A stretch of DNA of 5,930 bases from CAYMZB01 sp964394845. GTDB taxonomy: Bacteria; Patescibacteriota; Microgenomatia; Daviesbacterales; UBA10151. A program made the translations under genes and the position numbers. The notes under the pieces are model-generated. The model was given only the letters and a program-made list of their open reading frames with translations. It made no database searches and was not told where the DNA came from. Below, piece by piece: positions 4,906-5,930 of this stretch (its first letter is position 1; each line of letters begins with the position of its first letter). Where the stretch lies: positions 1 to 5,930 of the forward strand of contig CAYMZB010000038.1 of the NCBI GenBank assembly GCA_964394845.1, written 5' to 3'.

Positions 4906-5930
4906 ATGACCTCTGGCCAAGAACAATCTGAGAGAACTACATCTGAATATATTCCTCCACTAGACAAACTACGTGGTCCAAATTCTACACTTAGATTAAC
5001 AGCGTTACTGGAAGAAACACTCAGGTATTCTGGCGCAAAACGCGCCTGGGAATACGCTAGCAATCCAACTATTATGCAGCAGGCAGTTTTAGAGTTAAAT
5101 AAATGGGCTGGACCAATTGATAGTAAAGTAAGAACTGCTGCTGGTTTCAAACCACCTCATAGCGGAATTGAACTGGAGCAGATAGTCAAGGGTTTAATAA
5201 GGAGTCGCGCAATTTATTCATCTTTGAGTTTATGGGAAATCGTAAGATATAACAGGCCCAATCATCTTCTAGCAAGACAAGATCAATGGAATTTAGTACA
5301 GGCTCTTTTTGGAATTGATACAAGTCTTTTAGGTCCAAATTATGCAGGTGGGCAAGTTTTATCCCGGGTTCATGATCTGAGGAGCGAATATCGTGATCAG
5401 GGGAGGTTACATAAGCTTATGTTTGACTTAATAGAAAAGGCTGTCCAATCTAGAGGAGGCAGTTTTGAGATAGTTACTGATGAGATTGGAACAATTTATC
5501 CCACTGGACCAACTTTTAAAGCGCCTAGTTTAATAGATGGTATTACAGCAAAAGTTAGTGTCAACAATAAGCTTACTACTCCTATATCTGAAGATGGTTA
5601 TCCTAATATTGAAGAAATTATTTTTGATTTCAGCCCATCATTTTTAGCCTCTGTCAGACCCTTGCAGGGTGAGGGTGATCCAGGGTATTCCCAAAGACAA
5701 AAGAGACAAGAACAACAGGGATATAGAGAACAAAGAAAGGAAGAACCTAAAAGTGAATCTGGGAGTAAAGAAAGGAGCGAAGGTTATAGAAGAGAGCCGG
5801 AAGGTCAGGATCCAAATGATCCACAAGGGTATTATAAAATGCTAGGTATTAATCCAGGTACAAATCCGGAAGATATGGCAGAAGTTATTTTAGCTACTTA
5901 CAGAAGACTTGCCCGTAAATATCATCCTGA
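4906..5930 (+). CDS. J-domain protein with novel N-terminal region (partial, runs off window)
   Basis: An open frame from the ATG at 4906 to the window end gives 341 full codons plus two bases, with no stop; the 3' end is missing. Residues 1-20 are polar. Residues 25-180 are mostly helical and unrecognised (LTALLEETLRYSGAKRAWEY, then LIRSRAIYSSLSLWEIV). Residues 186-250 look like beta strands with short turns. Residues 254-305 form a Gln/Arg/Glu/Ser-rich charged linker. From about 305 a J-domain begins: GYYKMLGINPG, an insert, then ATYRRLARKYHP, with the final partial codon GA fitting the D of HPD. The HPD motif stimulates Hsp70 (DnaK) ATPase, so this is a probable co-chaperone. Unlike DnaJ/CbpA, the J-domain is far from the N-terminus, and no Cys-rich zinc finger has been seen so far. 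The gene starts 5 nt after the metallopeptidase stop, without a Shine-Dalgarno, so the two are very likely co-transcribed. Confidence 0.85.
   Translation, partial: MTSGQEQSERTTSEYIPPLDKLRGPNSTLRLTALLEETLRYSGAKRAWEYASNPTIMQQAVLELNKWAGPIDSKVRTAAGFKPPHSGIELEQIVKGLIRSRAIYSSLSLWEIVRYNRPNHLLARQDQWNLVQALFGIDTSLLGPNYAGGQVLSRVHDLRSEYRDQGRLHKLMFDLIEKAVQSRGGSFEIVTDEIGTIYPTGPTFKAPSLIDGITAKVSVNNKLTTPISEDGYPNIEEIIFDFSPSFLASVRPLQGEGDPGYSQRQKRQEQQGYREQRKEEPKSESGSKERSEGYRREPEGQDPNDPQGYYKMLGINPGTNPEDMAEVILATYRRLARKYHP

Noticed and set aside
4848..5150. 100-codon minus-strand frame
   Set aside because: It is antisense to the end of the metallopeptidase gene and the start of the J-domain gene, both better supported, and has no promoter or recognisable domain.
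5644..5826. 60-codon minus-strand frame with hydrophobic, Phe/Leu/Ser-rich product
   Set aside because: It is the antisense of the charged Gln/Arg/Glu linker of the J-domain protein; the apparent membrane character is an artefact of complementing those codons.

Overview
The window looks like a piece of an AT-rich bacterial chromosome, most likely from an uncultivated small-genome lineage such as the Candidate Phyla Radiation (Patescibacteria). That placement is an inference. It rests on AT-rich coding, a shortened DNA polymerase I, short GC-richer interspersed repeats inside a core gene, few recognisable Shine-Dalgarno sites, and several proteins I cannot assign to a known family. UGA is used as a stop (at the ends of the polymerase and toxin genes), which argues against the CPR groups that read UGA as glycine.

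Left half (19-2928, minus strand): three overlapping genes read leftward in the order antitoxin, toxin, polA. A ribbon-helix-helix antitoxin overlaps a PIN-domain toxin by 8 nt, and the toxin stop overlaps the polA start in an ATGA junction. No polA promoter is apparent outside this array, so polymerase expression may be tied to the toxin-antitoxin promoter at about 2938-2966. PolA has the 5' nuclease and polymerase domains but no 3'-5' exonuclease domain. It also carries repeat-derived sequence in frame at three places: its N-terminus, the junction where the exonuclease domain should be, and a loop just before catalytic motif C.

Middle (2929-3154): a 226-bp divergent intergenic region. It holds the antitoxin promoter with a 7-bp direct repeat over its -10, a degraded hairpin resembling one found in group II intron sequences, and a perfect TATAAT for the rightward genes.

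Right half (3155-5930, plus strand): three tightly packed genes with gaps of 6 and 5 nt. They encode a 115-aa helical protein of unknown function, a 463-aa soluble protein with a zincin motif (HEIGH) and a probable downstream glutamate ligand, and a large protein cut by the window edge. That last protein has an unrecognised N-terminal region, a charged linker and a C-terminal J-domain ending in HPD at the last base. I infer a cytoplasmic chaperone/peptidase-like operon; it is the best candidate here for something undescribed. Its function cannot be settled from sequence alone.
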